From assembly GCA_036571765.1 (NCBI GenBank), contig BROE01000025.1, positions 1,655,235 to 1,719,234 of the forward strand: 64,000 bases of DNA, given 5' to 3'. This stretch comes from Plecoglossus altivelis. Its lineage: Eukaryota; Chordata; Actinopteri; Osmeriformes; Plecoglossidae. The notes under the pieces are model-generated. The model was given only the letters and a program-made list of their open reading frames with translations, was not told the DNA's origin and did not search any database. A program made the translations under genes and the position numbers. Below, one piece after another: positions 11,801-23,702 of this stretch (position 1 is the first letter of the stretch; every line of letters begins with the position of its first letter).

Positions 11801-14800
11801 GTCTGCTGTCAGTTTGTGTACTCCCAAAACCTGTTGCCGAGAAAGGCAAGGTTGATCACAGTGGTTGAATTTCCCCCCTGTTTATCAAGGTGTTTTGGGA
11901 GATTAGGAGAGAGAGTAGCATGCTTGTAAAATGGCATTCCAAACATCAGAACCGTAGAATATTTTACATTATTGCTCAAATGTGGTAAATGTGACTAGCG
12001 ATTTCATTTTCTTTTATGTCATCCTGAAAAGGGAATGAGTGATATTTGTTGTCCGGTAATATCACTTTTATTCAATTAACAACGCGTTACAGTTGCTCCA
12101 CAATACTTTCATTAAGGACCACCGGCTAATGCCATTGTCTTTTTGGAACATTTCACTGCACAAGTCATCTCAACACAATTATGTGCTTGGTTGATTCATT
12201 TCTGTCCAGGGAAGTCCAGTAATCTGTCTGAAGCATAACCGGCTAGCGATGAACAACAGGGTCTTAGGTAAACATCGACTCGCTTCCACTTACTAGCGCG
12301 ACTAATAAGCATTAAAAAATATTATCTCCTGCGTCCACTTAAAGCGGTGTACCGAACGGCCCTGGTTGGCCATTGTTCTTCATGAGAAAAAGACATCCTT
12401 GAATAATCAGTGGGCTTGCAGCGTGCAGGGCTCTGCCTATGATGTAACAGAACTGGGGTGCTCTGGCATTATAAGAATGTTCCTTTTCCATTCGACACTG
12501 TGGCACTTTGAAACCCTTTCATGTGTAGTCTAGCATGCACATATTGTACTGGGGACCTCCAGATAGCCTCAGTTATAGGAGGATAGGAGGAGGGGCTTCG
12601 GGGCGACGGTAGGTTGGCAGGGGGACGGGGGGGCGTGACAGGGGGGGGGGTAAATGAGATGACATTGTCTTTTAAAGTGACACAGTTCTCTCACCCAGAA
12701 GGAGGGTACGCTAGGAAGTGGAACGCCTTGCTGGGTGCGTGTACGGTCAGGTCGGCAGGGTACGGTCACACAGCGGACCACCGCGTCTACCTTTGACCGC
12801 GCTGGTCGTTTCTGGCCCGCGTACCTCCCTTCCCCTCCCCCAGGACCCCATGTTGTGAAGCTGTTCCCTCCATTCTATAGCCGATTGCGCAACCCCACTT
12901 CTTCAATGGGCCCCGGGCAGAACCTAAAATCATCTTACACTCTAACCTCGCTGGGAATGGCATTTGACCCGTTCAAATGTCATCCGTGTAATTATGTTTT
13001 GTGGCACACGAATTCCTCCAGAGTTAAAGGCCATTCAGAGTGCATTATAGAACGATTTAATACTCAAATCCAACGCAGTGAAAATGTCAATTTTCCAGTA
13101 CAACAGCACTAAACGTAAAACCTTTTACATCCCTGACTACCGTTGGGGAATTATGTACGTACCGAATTCAATACATCAAACAAAAGTACCATTCACTGCC
13201 CCAAACACAGTAGCCTTCACTGTAACCGTTTATTTAAGTTTCAACATAACAGCTGTTAATTATGCTCTTAAACAAAATACAACATAAGCGGCTTAGGGCC
13301 TTCGTCCTGCACATGTGTGCCTACGGTAAAGGCACTAAGGCCCTGGGGTTGGAAGGGATGCACGTCCCATGTTGTTTCTGAACTTGTGGCGATGCTGCTG
13401 CTGCTGCTGCTGGTGGTGGTGATCTGAGCAGGGCTCCTGAGAAGTGGATAGAAGGCATCAGTATATCATGTTCATGTTGTTGACGTTCTGTTGAGGTAGT
13501 AGAAACAATATACAGGGAGCGCTGTGTATATAGGGGTCTGTCTTTCTTCCCCTCTCTCTCTCTCTTCCCTTCTCTCTCTATTCCTCTCTCTCTCTCTCTC
13601 CCTCTAACTCTATCTCTCTATCCCTTTCTCTCTCTCTCTCTCTGACTCTCTCTGACTCTCTCCCTCTCTCGGTTTGTCGGACATTTAGGACTGGCTGTGA
13701 GGTTTGCCAGCTGTGTCAGCAACAGATAGAAGGGCTTTGAGTTTGACTCCAAGGGTCTGGAGCAGGGAAGCTGAGTCCAGCCATGTCCCTCTTCTAGAGT
13801 CACGATGGACTCGGAACATCTACATTAGATCTGGCTACTTAAAACAAACTGTCAGAGGAATGCCTTTGATGCAAACATAACGGCGAGAGAGATGGGGCCA
13901 TGCAGCACTCAAAGGGCCTGTCTGGCTCTGCGCTTTCTTTTTTCGTTCTTTTTTTTCATTTATCTTTCTTTCTTTTTTTCTTTCTTTCTTTCTCTCTCTC
14001 TGTCTTTATTTCTTCCGAGTTATTCAGTCCCCACCATCCTCCCTCCTTCCTTTAGCTCTTCATAAAATGTTTACCCGCTTCGCAGAGTCCTAGCATGGCC
14101 TGCGGGTGTTATTTACCTGGCTGGCCAGCGGTTCTTCCTGCCAGCCTGAGCTCCGCCTGGGCCATTCCCACAGTCCAGACCCTGGTCCCGACAGTGAAAC
14201 TCATAAACCCGCTGCCCCCCTACAAAGGTCTGGTCCACCTTAAGCTCCAAGCTCCCCCAGCCTGGCCACACATCTGCCTCTACTTAGGCCTGAGGTCCCC
14301 CTCTCCAACCCCACACACCTGGGAAAAATTACAGCCAGCATGGTTGAAGGAAAACCCTCCCTAGGGTTACCCAATCAGGCCAGGCAAGGCTGGGCTTTGG
14401 GCTTTGATATACTTGCTGGAGGAGGGTTGAATAGTTCAGCCCTGTTGCTGTTCGTTTGACGGTAACCTGAAAAGGAGTATGTTATGTGTTTGTCGAACAT
14501 TGACATCACAAGACTTGAACTGGAACATTGGGGCCTACCTCAGATCCTCTGGAACTCTCCGGAAAGTGCAGGTATCTGTCTGACATGATCAAGGGCATGT
14601 TTCCTGGGTGGAGCTGGTTGAATGATGATCCGCACTTAAACGTAGGATTCCAACCCAGAGCTCAATATTGTTATCCCTCCGTCTCGTTTTATCGCAAGCT
14701 TGTCCGTTGCTGTACAGTTAAGCCTCCAACCCTCTTTTTTCCTGCTTAGGTCTACTTTGACTGTGGAGCCAAGGTGGATGTGGTGGATGTCCAGGGGCTC

Positions 14801-17800
14801 ATCCTGTCTCCTGGCTTCCCCTACAACTACTCCTCCGGGACCCACTGTGTGTGGCAGTTCTTCGTGCCGGTCGGTCACCAGCTCATCCTGGAGGTCTTCG
14901 ACTTCGACGTGTTTGAGAGTCACGACGCGTCGGAGCAGTATGGCTCTGTTTCCAATTTTGACGACGCAGCGTACGAAGCTGGCTCGTTCGCGCCGGCCCG
15001 TGCCGATGACTCCGAGGCGCCGGAGAAAGAGCCGGCCCCGCTGAGGGACGTGGCCCCCAAGGTCCCCCAGTCTGCGCTGAAGGACGAGGCGAAGCACGTG
15101 GTGGTCCAGGAGCAGTCCACCAAAATGGAGATCGCCAGGGTCTCCAACTCGGCTAAAAGATCCGCAGATGCCCCCTCCGATCCGGCCTCTTCCCCCTCGC
15201 CCTCACACCCCCTGCTCCCAGGGGCCCAGCCCCCTAGAGACAAGGCTGCAAACTCGGTCTCGCCTGCCCTCCGAGGAGACCCCTACGCAGGCCTGGCAGC
15301 TGAGGAGTCCACCCTTGCCCCAGCACCCTCCACCACAGCCTCCCCCACAGACACCGAGAGCCCGGAGACCCAGCAGTCGGTGGACGCCTGCCCTCACGAC
15401 GTCCTCTACATCTCCGACCTCATCACCTTCTCCTCGCGCTTCTGCGGCTCCAACCGGCCCTCCAGCAGCCAGCTGGTGTTTGGCTCCAGCCAGGAGATGG
15501 TGGAGGTGATCATGGAACTGATCACTACCACCCACTGGGGCCGAGGCTTCGCCCTGCTCTTCCACTACCACAACCGCACCGCCCCGCCGGCGGGCAGCGA
15601 CCGCCACGCCTACAGCCCCGTCGGCACCAGGGTGGAGTCGATGCTGGCGGCCGTAGGCGGGGCCGCATTCTGCGCCTTGGTGCTCAGCAGCGCCCTCTGT
15701 GTCATCTTCAGGTAATGACACTTGGAAGGTGTGGTGGATTTGGTGTAAACTTCTTACTTACTTTATTCTTTCTCATGCACTGATGGTTAAATGAGGGGGG
15801 GCAGGAAAGTAACATAGATTTCCCTAATGCCCAAGACCATTCTGGTGAACAAAGATGGCTCAGGAGAACAATGTGAATCTTCGCCACACCCCTCACCCCC
15901 CCACCCACCCTCCCTGCCCCCCTCTGTGGTTTCATGTGGGCACTCACATCTGTCACCCAAGGGAACTGGCATTGAGTGTAAATCTTTGATGCCAACCGAC
16001 AAAGCTCTTATGAAAGACATAGATCTTAGTTGTTCTACCTCTTACACACACACGCACACACACACACACACACGCACACGTTGATTGTTGACTCAGCCTA
16101 AGTCCGTGGTCCCTGTGGTTAAGACAGGGTTTGGTTCTGTCGGTGCGCTTGATCCACACAAGGTGAAACACCTGACATGGGTTCTGAAGCACAAAGAGGT
16201 TTACAATAGAAAGATCCGGAAAAAAGGGATCACACGAATAGGAAACTCTTGAGATCCGCATGGCATTGTGCCGTCGTATTATAGAGCAACGACAACATAT
16301 GAAAAGGTGTCACTTACAAGTCGCTCTCTCAGTCGATCCCACGGGTTAACAGAGGATAAGCTAGCTTGAGTAATACTATCTGCATCGCTGGGACAGAGGC
16401 GTCAGGAGATCATTTACTGACCTGTTCCTCGTCCCTCAAATGCGACGTTCGTGGGAAACTCCTCAATGAACGCGCTTCGCTATTTTAGTCACATTTTTTT
16501 TTATTTTAAAGTGTATATTTTACTACGAACACGTTTTGGATTGTGCTGTTGTACAATGTTGTCTTCTGTGGACAATAAGCACATTTGCGAAGCTTTCGCC
16601 TGTAACAAAGGGGAAATTGAAAGTGCGTTTTCACTTACGTGGGAGTCTAATTAGCAGGAACAACTATAAAAGCATGCAAGGTCATTAGAAAGCAATAGCT
16701 TTGCATAGTCGTCACTTATACATGAGTTATACAGTCAGGGTTAAGGGTCATATAAAGCCTTCTTTCCCTGGCATGATGCTAATTAATAAGCTACCTTAGC
16801 AGACTGGCTATAATGTTCAGCCAGTGAAATTCATTTCACTGCATGAGTCTACTAAGTAGACAAGTATGCTATTTAAATTCAGACTTTATAGATCACCGCA
16901 GGTAGGGCAATTTACGGCACTAGATTGATTAAACTGCACAAGTTGCTTGAGAATAGTAGCCATGGACATCTTAGGACTTTAGGGATACAGTCAGGCAGTT
17001 ACTGTCAAGACAGGAAATACATCCAGCAAATAAAAGGGTCTGTTTCAAATTTGGGTTTAGCATAAAAGTATTTTAAGATATTTAAACAGGAAATATGTGT
17101 AACTTAAATGTTGTGTGGTGTTCCAGACCCAAACTATGTCCCAAAAGAGCCAGCTCCTGCTCATCCAACAACTCTGAGGTAAAAACAGACTTCTTGCCGC
17201 TCTGCGTTCTTCAATCTGCATGTTCCTCCCCTCCCCTCCCCAGACATGCCTCTCAAGGCAAGGTTCTGCCGGAGATTACAGAACATTTACTTCATATCCT
17301 CTGCCACTGCTGTTGTACTCTCCTGTGTCCTCGCTGCCCCCCACACAGCCCCTCTCTAGCCTCCCTCCAGCCCCTCTCTAGCCTCCCTCCAGCCCCTCTC
17401 TAGCCTCCCTCCAGCCCCTCACACAGCCTCCCTCCAGCCCCTCACACAGCCTCCCTCCAGCCCCTCACACAGCCTCCCTCCAGCCCTCCATTGAATGCTT
17501 TCAACACGCATGTAGGACCACGCTGGACGCAGGTGCTGACCGTGTGGTGTTGCAGGTGCAAGAGGGGGTCCAGAGCCCGGTGGCAGACGCCAGCGAGCTG
17601 AGGCTGGTGGTTCCAAACCGGGCAGGCCTGGACATCCCAACCGAGGATGACAGCAGCCAGCCCTCCTCTGGCCAGGGTCTGACGCACACAGGTGGGCTAG
17701 CAAATACTGTACACACGCATGAACATCCACACACATACAAATACACACGTTCTGTCTCCATCTGGCAGGCCAACCTCCACCTCTCCCGCGCACATCACGA

Positions 17801-19347
17801 ACGAACAAACGATCTGTGCCTGCCTGTCGCGCACGCGAGCACACACACACACACACGGCCCTGTTTTTCTCTTCGACACCCGCCGCCCACTGATCCTGTC
17901 TTTCCTCTGTGACTGTTAGAGGGGTGCCACCAGGGGCGTTAAGGCTGTTTCCAGCCAAGCTGACAATGACCTCATCTGCCCCTGCAGTGAACCTCCAATG
18001 CATGTTTACTGTAACTGTGTGGCTGTGTTCTTCTGTGCAGCTCGGAGCTGCGACAGGGACTGGGAACATTAGGATTGGCAGTCCTCCGACACACAAGGGC
18101 ACACACACAACCGCACACACAACCGCACGTAGACGAAAAAGACGTACCCGTGACCTAAACTAGAAGTTCTCTGCTCTTGTTGCGAACAAGCAGGGGTTGG
18201 GGTGGTGATACGGATGATCCCGCGGCGAATCGCATCGCTCGTGCTGCGTGAAAGGAATGATGCGAACCAACGGACTGTAGCTTCCCACTATCTATCAGCC
18301 ACGTGTGCGTGCGTGCGTGCTGGTGCGAGCGAGTTACGGCTGTAGTGGATTCAGTTGTGTGAATGGGAGGCTAAGCATTGGAGGTCTCAGTGGAAAACAG
18401 TTTTAGTTGTGGAGTAATGCTGAGCTTATTCTGGAACAATCCAAAGACCCTTTCATTGTAGCCGAGCGCCAGGGAGAGAATTAGCGGCCGGGGTATTCAA
18501 CCCTGGAAGCAGTAGGAACACCACAGAAAGCACTTTCTCTCCTCTTAAAAGTGTGTAGGTTAACCCCGTACTGTAGTCTGGCGCTGTCGATGTGTGTAGA
18601 ACAAATGGTCGAGTTCAGAGGAACGCTTCCATTCTCTCGTAAAAGCTTAGTGTCTGGCGGGAACTTGGAAGATGAGGTTGAAAATCCCAAATCAAACCTC
18701 CCCCCCCCCTCCTCCTTCCCCCCTCAGGTTCCCTCGTCTGCGCAGGCGGAGAGGCATCCCAGAATGCCGAGCAGGAGCTCTCCTCCAACGGGCTGACGGA
18801 ACTGGACCTGGGAACAGACGAAGTGTTCATCATCTCCTCGGCCCCCAGTCCCGGCCGACCTGAGTTCTCCCCCCACACAGTAAGAGCCCCCCAACCTTGG
18901 CCCCAGGCTGCAAGGGGTTTGACCGGGGGGGGGCATTGTAGAAGGAACACCCAGGATATAAAGCTGCGCTCTGCCAAGTATTTTCATTAGAGGTGACGGT
19001 GCCTTTGATTGCTTTTAATTGACCCTCTGCTTTGGAAAACAATGAAGCTCTTAGCCTGGTGGAGCTGTCTGTCTCAAACGATGTGGATAACCGAGGGGGG
19101 GAGCGTTTAGCGGAGGGGGGGAGCGTTTAGAGGATGGGGGAGCGTTTAGAGGATGGGGGAGCGTTTAGAGGGAAAGCTTGACCCAGCAGTTTTGTCTCTG
19201 CTCTTTTGTGCTCTTTTTTTTTTTTTTTTTTTTGAAATAAGAGTTGGCATGAGGGCAACCCCTGGCAGCTTAGAGTGTGCTGGCGAGCCGAAACGACAGA
19301 CTAGGCTAATGGATGTATTATCTGTGAAGCCTGGTTCCCAGATCCTG

Positions 19348-19394
<47 letters not shown>

Positions 19395-22315
19395 GTGTGC
19401 GCGGGGCGCCCTGTGTGAGGTCTGCGTCTGTGTGTCGAGGCCCGGCATCCGAGACGATCGCGGCGTGTGCGACTCGGCCGAGCGTTTTTGACGCGGACGA
19501 CAGCAGGAGGCGGAATTCTGACCCTCAAATAGTCCCCCCCATGTTATCGCTGGATTATCACCCTGGGTCAGGGCTAGCACGGTTAGCCTAGCTGTCTTGA
19601 TGGGTGGGTGTTTGGGGGGGGGGGGGGTGTAAAGGGGTCCGTTTCACATCTCGGTAGCTTATCTGTCCCCTGTTGGTGCCTAAACTACAAGTTACCATTG
19701 TATAGGGGGCCTTTGCGGCAGCATGGTACTTGGTTTAAAACCTCTCTAAGTCGTGTCTAGACTAAGCGAGCTGTTAGTGATTCTGGGGGGGGGGTGTGGA
19801 TTATCTTGGCTCTCTGGGATAACTACAACCCCTAAAACCTTCCCTCCCCTAAGAACCAGCTGACTAACATGGGAGGACATGGGCCTGATTTCGGCCTTAC
19901 ACTTTTTGACCCGGAGTTGTCATCGAACGGGTCAGAACGCTCGCGGCCTCTCGCCTGTCTTGTTTGGGCGTCGGACGCGCGTGCGATCGAGCGTCGAATT
20001 GAGTCCGAGATGAATCCACCTGTTGAGAGGGGGACATTTATGAATGAAACAGTTTGCACTTGGAATCTTGAACACCGAAAACCCCCATTTGTAATTTTGC
20101 ACACGAACCTGTATGTGAGCTTTTGGAGCTGAACACTGTTTGTGGAGCTAAGCACTGGCGTTCTCTCCTGGTAATCCATTAGGATTGTACACAACAATCT
20201 GTTAACAACAATTAGGATTCCAACAGGAAGTATCAATTCACTGCCAGAGACAGATTGATAGATTAAAAACCCTTTACCAGCAGCGTTCCCTTGTAGTTTC
20301 CAGTAACAGCTCGACTGGACTCATGATCTGTCGTGATCCCAGCCCCTGGAATTGTCTGTCAGAGTCTCGCTGTCCTTGAGTGCAGTGCTTAACCCTTTAT
20401 ACATCAACGAACTGTTGAGGTGCAGTCTAGTGTCTGAATATAAAGCCATGTTTGAGATGAGGCAGATATTGTTGCAGTTGAACTGTCTCCTCCCTCCTCC
20501 CCCCCTTCTGGTTTACTCATTCATGTACTGTAGGTGGTCCCCAACACTGTAAAACCACACAGCATGTTTGGTTCATTATATGCTCTCCTGTCTGTGCTAT
20601 AATCTGTGACAACAGATTCATTATCTGCACACTCGTATAATGAATCAATTCATGTGTTTCCCTCTCGCTCTCTCTCTCTATCTCGCTCTCTCTCTGTGTT
20701 CTCTCTCGCTCTCTCTCTGTGTTCTCTCTCGCTCTCTCTCTGTGCTCTCTCTCTCTCTGTGTTCTCTCTCGCTCTCTCTCTCTATCTCGCTCTCTCTCTC
20801 TGTGTTCTCTCTCGCTCTCTCTCTCTGTGTGTTCTCTCTCGCTCTCTCTCTGTTTTCTCTCGCTCTCTCTCTGTGTTCTCTTGCTCTCTCTCTCTGTGTT
20901 CTCTTGCTCTCTCTCTCTCTTGCTCTCTGTGTTCTCTCTCACTCTCTCTGTGTGTGTTCTCTCTGTTCTCTCTCTCTCACTCTCTGTGTTCTCTCTGTTC
21001 TCTCTCTCTCTCACTCTCTGTGTTCTCTCTCTCACTCTCTCTCACTCTCTCTGTGTTCTCTCTGTGTCTCAGCAGCGGGAGAGGTTTCTGAGACACAGTG
21101 ACACGGGCCCTGTGAAGGACTGGCCCTCTCCAGACCCCACAGCCTCAGTGGCCCAGGTGGCCCAGGATGGCACTGCCAGCTGTGCCAGGCCCCGGGCCTG
21201 GAGTGTCCGCACCTTCCAGGACTTCCTCCCTCCGCTGCCCCAGCTGCATAAGAAGTGGTGCAGTTGGAACTCGACCAGTCCCTTCACCAAGCTGGTAGAC
21301 AGCGTCAGTATCTGGCTTTACTGTTGCATTTGCTTTACTCATCGATGGATGCATACATGTTACGTGACATCTCTGCTGCAGTTGAATCAGGACGTGTGTG
21401 TGTGTGTGTCTTGTACCCAGCTGTGTGTGTTGTATTGAGGTGTGTGTGTGTGTGTGTCTTGTACCCAGCTGTGTGTGTTGTATTGAGGTGTGTGTGTGTT
21501 TGTGTGTCTTGTACCCAGCTGTGCGTGTTGTATTGAGGTGTGTGTGTGTGTGTCTTGTACCCAGCTGTGTGTGTTGTCTTGAGGTGTGTGTGTGTGTTGA
21601 TATTCTGGTGTTCCACCAGGCTCCAGCCAGCCTGCTGGCAGACTGCCGGAGTGAGGACAACAGGAAAGTGTTCTCGGACGCCCACTTAGACGCCAACAAC
21701 GACAGCGCCGTCTCCGACTCCTGCATGAGCACCGCCTCCTACCCGCTCGCCCAGCCGGCCCAGCGCCAGCGCCGCCTCAACTCCACCAGCAACCTGCGCC
21801 GCTCCCGCTTCACCGGGCCCTGCTTCGGCCTACTCTCTGCCCCCCCGGAGCCCGTCAAGACCTCCGGCGGCCCCCACCTCCAGGCGCCCTCGTCCGAGGC
21901 CAGCGGCGGCTCCCCGCTGAGCCCGCCTCAGGCTGACGGCGACCACGTCAGCGTGCCTGTGTTCGCCATCTCCGAGGAGGAAGACAGGCAGCCTCTGGTT
22001 CTGGCCGAGCACCTGGGGCAGGCATCCTCCTCTTCCTCCCCCTCCAGCTCCATGCTCAACGGACAGAGCAGGGCGGGGCCGTACGACGGGAAAGCGTCCG
22101 CGCTGGGGAGCCCGCTTCTCCTCCCCAGGGGGAGGTCAGAGTGGAGGCCCTGGGGGAGTCAGGCCTCGGGGGGGGCCAGTCCTCTTCCCCTGGACTCGCC
22201 CACCTCCAACACGGAGTCCAAGTCCACTTTCAGGCACACTGCAGCAGGTCAGACCCAGCTGCCTTCGCTCAGCCAATCAACAGTGCCGTACAGTGTGGCG
22301 GGCAAAGACATGTGA
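8851..22315 (+). CDS. unrecognised single-pass membrane protein with a split CUB-like domain (7 exons, 769 aa)
   Basis: Exons: 8851-8931, 14750-15711, 17127-17178, 17556-17691, 18728-18879, 21073-21303, 21620-22315 (stop TGA 22313). All junctions are GT-AG and phases agree, giving 769 residues. Residues 1-27 are a signal peptide (hydrophobic core LLFVTG, likely cleavage near CVA/QK). Residues 28-300 hold a CUB-like domain: C32, GLILSPGFP (43-51), C60-VWQFF, FDFDVFE (77-83), then a low-complexity insertion of about 150 residues, then C241-PHDVLYI, RFCG (C259) and GRGFALLFHYHN. N-glycosylation sequons NYS and NRT are present. Residues 324-347 are a transmembrane segment, followed by a Ser/Pro/acidic-rich cytoplasmic tail of about 420 residues with the conserved-looking block KKWCSWNSTSPFTKLVD before exon 7. 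It sits between golga3 and chfr. I cannot name the family and infer no function beyond a probable cell-surface receptor-like or adhesion-like role. Confidence 0.88.
8932..14749 (+). other. intron 1 of the CUB-like gene (5.8 kb)
   Basis: Large first intron. A comparatively GC/CpG-rich block lies at about 10500-11130 and includes an ATTGGTTGACG motif (inverted CCAAT) near 10672 and an ATG at 10847. CT/T-rich tracts lie at 13548-13670 and 13935-14005. A CTG/GTG triplet tract lies at about 13391-13425. Otherwise no supported exon or RNA gene. Confidence 0.7.
14750..15711 (+). CDS. CUB-like ectodomain and transmembrane exon
   Basis: This 962-nt exon encodes residues 28-347, that is, the whole ectodomain and membrane anchor. 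The acceptor is tttttttcctgcttag/GTC and the donor AG/gtaatg. The first CUB half (two cysteines, SPGFPYNYSSGTHCVW) and second half (two cysteines, RFCG, GFALLFHY) are separated by roughly residues 87-239, rich in Ala, Pro, Ser, Glu and Lys. The spacing of four cysteines and the SPG.P..Y and RFCG motifs are CUB features; the insertion is not. Confidence 0.85.
15712..17126 (+). other. intron 2 of the CUB-like gene
   Basis: Contains a (CA)n stretch with interspersed CG at about 16043-16080 and an AT-rich remainder with no coding signal. Confidence 0.7.
17347..17485. repeat. 22-23 bp minisatellite
   Basis: Three copies of an agcccctctctagcctccct-type unit followed by three copies of a variant with cacacag in place of ctctag. 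Lies in the intron between exons 3 and 4 of the CUB-like gene. Confidence 0.9.
17692..18727 (+). other. intron 4 of the CUB-like gene
   Basis: Contains several short (CA)n/(AC)n stretches (17712-17750, 17840-17858, 18092-18125) and no supported exon. Confidence 0.65.
19348..19400. repeat. (GT)n microsatellite
   Basis: GT dinucleotides with a few GC interruptions. The open frames across it are artefacts of the repeat. Confidence 0.9.
20658..21070. repeat. CT-rich satellite with higher-order ctctgtgttctctctcg units
   Basis: About 410 bp of (CT)n broken up by repeated gtgttctctctcg motifs. It ends at the exon 6 acceptor of the CUB-like gene (21072). All long open frames here on both strands come from the repeat. 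Confidence 0.95.
21394..21600. repeat. TG-rich minisatellite, about 4 copies
   Basis: Units of (TG)n followed by cttgtacccagctgtgtgtg and ttgtattgagg, about 55-60 bp each, in intron 6, ending about 20 bp before the exon 7 acceptor. Confidence 0.9.
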
Positions 22316-23104
22316 CCAGTCTGAGTCCGTGTGTTTTTGGTGAGGTTTGACCGAGCCATGGGGGGGTGGGAGAGGGGAGAGGGGAGAGGGGCGGGGGCAC
22401 TTTAGGTTGGGCCGGTGAGGCAACGATGAACTCATGTTAATGTCACTTTGTCAAATTTATAACCGACTTTACGCTTCCAGAAATGAGCTGTTTTTATTCA
22501 ACGATTACCCATGTATGGCTTTGTGCTGATCGAATATGACACGCCTACTTGAGACACTGCCTGTTTGTTTATAAAGCCCAGATGTATTTAAACAAACGGG
22601 AGTTTCATGCTGCTTGCCACACCGAGGCATTGAGGGAAGTTTCTTAAGTGTCGCGGCGGCTCTCTTCGGAGGAGGTACGTCCACGTGTTGATAACCCGAC
22701 TAATTCAAGCACTTTTACACGTGGCGAGCTGGTGCAGCGTTGCGTTTGTACTTGCCGTTTCCGACGTGCGCGCTCATAGATCGACCGTCGATACCTGTGG
22801 ATTTACGTGCGGTTGTGCCAATTCCTGACCTTTCTCTTAGCATGGATAGCGAATGAACACACCACACTTACTAACAGTATTATCCCGTGTGTTAGAGTGT
22901 AGATGATGACGCTGTGTTAATATAGATGCTGTAATACGTACATGTATTGGTATGTGTGCTACTGGATCATTAAAGGGAACCGATCGCGACGAAGCGCAAC
23001 ATTCAGTCGGACTACGAGAGCAAACTATCGAAGAAAAGCAGCGATTCCTACTTTGTATATAGAGGGTGGGTTGGGAGTTACAGTGCAAAGCAAGTGTTAA
23101 TAAA
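22316..23104 (+). other. 3' UTR of the CUB-like gene with AATAAA
   Basis: The sequence after the stop codon has no further reading frame. A canonical AATAAA lies at 23099-23104 and is the best polyadenylation signal, giving a 3' UTR of about 0.8 kb. Confidence 0.55.
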
Positions 23105-23313
23105 GGCTAATGTTAATATGTGATCTAAGGCTTTTATCCCTGAATCGGAACATTCGCAGGCAGGAAATCCGCCACACAGAGAGGAGGGTATTAGCAGAGG
23201 TTTGTACACCACATGAAATGTTCCTGTAGAAGAGATGGCTCCGGTCCTCAATCGTAGGTGAAGTGTCCTGGTAACTCTCAAATGATTAAATAGTGGAATA
23301 TTTGATAGTGCTT

Positions 23314-23355
23314 GTGCTACGTCACAACCAAATACATATTGTTGTGACGTAGCAC
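23314..23355. repeat. perfect 15-bp inverted repeat with CRE-like ACGT cores
   Basis: Left arm GTGCTACGTCACAAC (23314-23328), 12-base AT-rich loop, right arm GTTGTGACGTAGCAC (23341-23355). Each arm contains TACGTCA or TGACGTA, a CRE/ATF-like site. It would fold into a perfect hairpin as RNA. It lies about 210 bp downstream of the AATAAA of the CUB-like gene. Confidence 0.9.
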
Positions 23356-23702
23356 GAGGAGCGAAGACTTGACATTTACCCGGCACGGTGTTATCGATCT
23401 TGAATAATGATCTTGGTTCTGTCTTCGTTCCAGTGAAGGCACCAAGAGCAGGTCTCTAACATCCCTGATGTCTTAGAGAGGAGGAAAAGATCTCTGGCCA
23501 CCCAGAGGTTGAAGCATTGAGTCCCAGGTGGGTTACTGTCAAATGTTCTACTCTAGAGATTGGCAGTTAAAACAGTTTGGTGGTTAAACGGTTGATCAGT
23601 ATGAGAACATATAACCAGTTTGATCCCTCGTGTAGGTTTTAATCTCGCGGCGTAACAGATGTTTCCAAATGTATTTTTCCCAAAGGTTTGACCTATGTTA
23701 TA

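Larger units (their letters stand above)
18880..21072 (+). other. intron 5 of the CUB-like gene
   Basis: Holds a short minisatellite with gggggagcgtttaga units (19093-19170, four copies), a T-run at about 19208-19233, a (GT)n tract at 19348-19400 and a long CT-rich tract that runs to the exon 6 acceptor. No coding signal. Confidence 0.7.

Noticed and set aside
20517..21101. Long open frames on both strands (RE-repeat and SL-repeat peptides)
   Set aside because: They translate the CT/GA satellite. No start context, no family resemblance, and open in several frames at once.
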